Shown here piece by piece: positions 5,292 to 5,534 of a DNA stretch of 5,534 nucleotides (position 1 is the stretch's first letter; each line of letters begins with the position of its first letter). The DNA is taken from the NCBI GenBank assembly GCA_002396665.1, contig DGYJ01000119.1:1271-6804 (forward strand). The letters are read 5' to 3'. The translations under genes were made by a program, and so were the position numbers. The notes under the pieces are model-generated. The model was not told the DNA's origin and did not search any database. It saw only the letters and a list, made by a program, of their open reading frames with translations. Source of the stretch: Bdellovibrionaceae bacterium UBA5009 (lineage in GTDB: Bacteria > Bdellovibrionota > Bdellovibrionia > Bdellovibrionales > Bdellovibrionaceae).

Positions 5292-5534
5292 TTAAGCCGC
5301 CAAAACCTCAAGCGTGAGCTTCGGATAAAGAGCCTTGGCGTAAGCCAACAGCCTTTCAATGGAATAACGTTCGATTTTATAATTCAGAACCCGACTCGTC
5401 TCGGGCTCATCAAGCCCCAGTCTTTCAGAAAGCTCTTTCTGGCTCATTTTATGAGACAACTTGTATTCCAAGATTTTTCCGCAAAGCTTGTATTTTACTT
5501 TATCAACCTCCGAAGCATTTTTAGGGATGACAGA
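5292..5534 (-). CDS. Partial XRE/HTH_37-type DNA-binding protein (HigA-like), 5' end outside window
   Basis: On the minus strand a frame is open from the window's right edge to TAA at 5294-5292, giving 80 residues; the start lies beyond 5534. The protein reads VDKVKYKLCGKILEYKL, then SQKELSERLGLDEPETSRVL, a typical five-helix XRE helix-turn-helix with recognition helix ETSRVLNYKI. It ends with YSIERLLAYAKALYPKLTLEVLA, the tail pattern of the HTH_37 group of small regulators. Members of this group include HigA-type antitoxins normally encoded next to a RelE/Gp49-like toxin. Whether a toxin gene lies upstream, beyond the window, cannot be seen. An internal ATG (Met30) would delete the first helix, so it is unlikely to be the start. 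It converges with the phosphatase gene, and the two share the hairpin at 5261-5288. Confidence 0.85.
   Translation of the reverse strand, partial: SVIPKNASEVDKVKYKLCGKILEYKLSHKMSQKELSERLGLDEPETSRVLNYKIERYSIERLLAYAKALYPKLTLEVLAA

Overview
The window (roughly 40% G+C by eye) looks like chromosomal DNA from a Bdellovibrio-type predatory bacterium or a close relative. The best marker is the TIGR02147/DUF4423 regulator at 1429-2199, a family expanded in Bdellovibrio and Fibrobacter. The gene overlapping its end encodes a secreted protein with GGGDPCE and HHELAGLSGIE motifs, which I associate with Bdellovibrio exported proteins from memory. Species cannot be fixed from the sequence alone.

Layout. 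(1) 1-974, + strand: the 3' part of a gene entering from the left. The reading frame is open back to the window edge. The visible protein carries an Arg / Ser-Ser-Ser / Glu-x-Glu arrangement like that of R-S-E mono-ADP-ribosyltransferases (cholera and pertussis toxin type). (2) 975-1428: about 450 bp with no convincing gene. It holds one perfect 8-bp inverted repeat and, just before the next gene, a cluster of TGGTGCA repeats in both orientations. (3) 1429-3151, + strand: a two-gene operon, the TIGR02147 regulator overlapping by 14 bp a signal-peptide protein. (4) 3220-4077, - strand: a LysR-family regulator. (5) 4078-4181: an AT-rich divergent promoter region with inverted repeats. (6) 4182-5232, + strand: two overlapping secreted-protein genes, a small four-cysteine protein and a class A/PAP2-type acid phosphatase with all three signature motifs intact. 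(7) 5261-5288: a strong hairpin between convergent genes. (8) 5292-5534, - strand: the 3' part of a small XRE/HTH_37-type DNA-binding protein (HigA-like).

The window therefore pairs regulators with exported proteins twice. TIGR02147 is co-transcribed with the HHE-motif protein. LysR is divergent from the small secreted protein and phosphatase, which suggests that LysR controls this second pair. The least expected items are the ADP-ribosyltransferase-like protein, the regulator/secreted-protein pair with its putative operator array, and the hairpin covering the lysR start. All functional links are inferred from motifs and gene order; no database search was possible.
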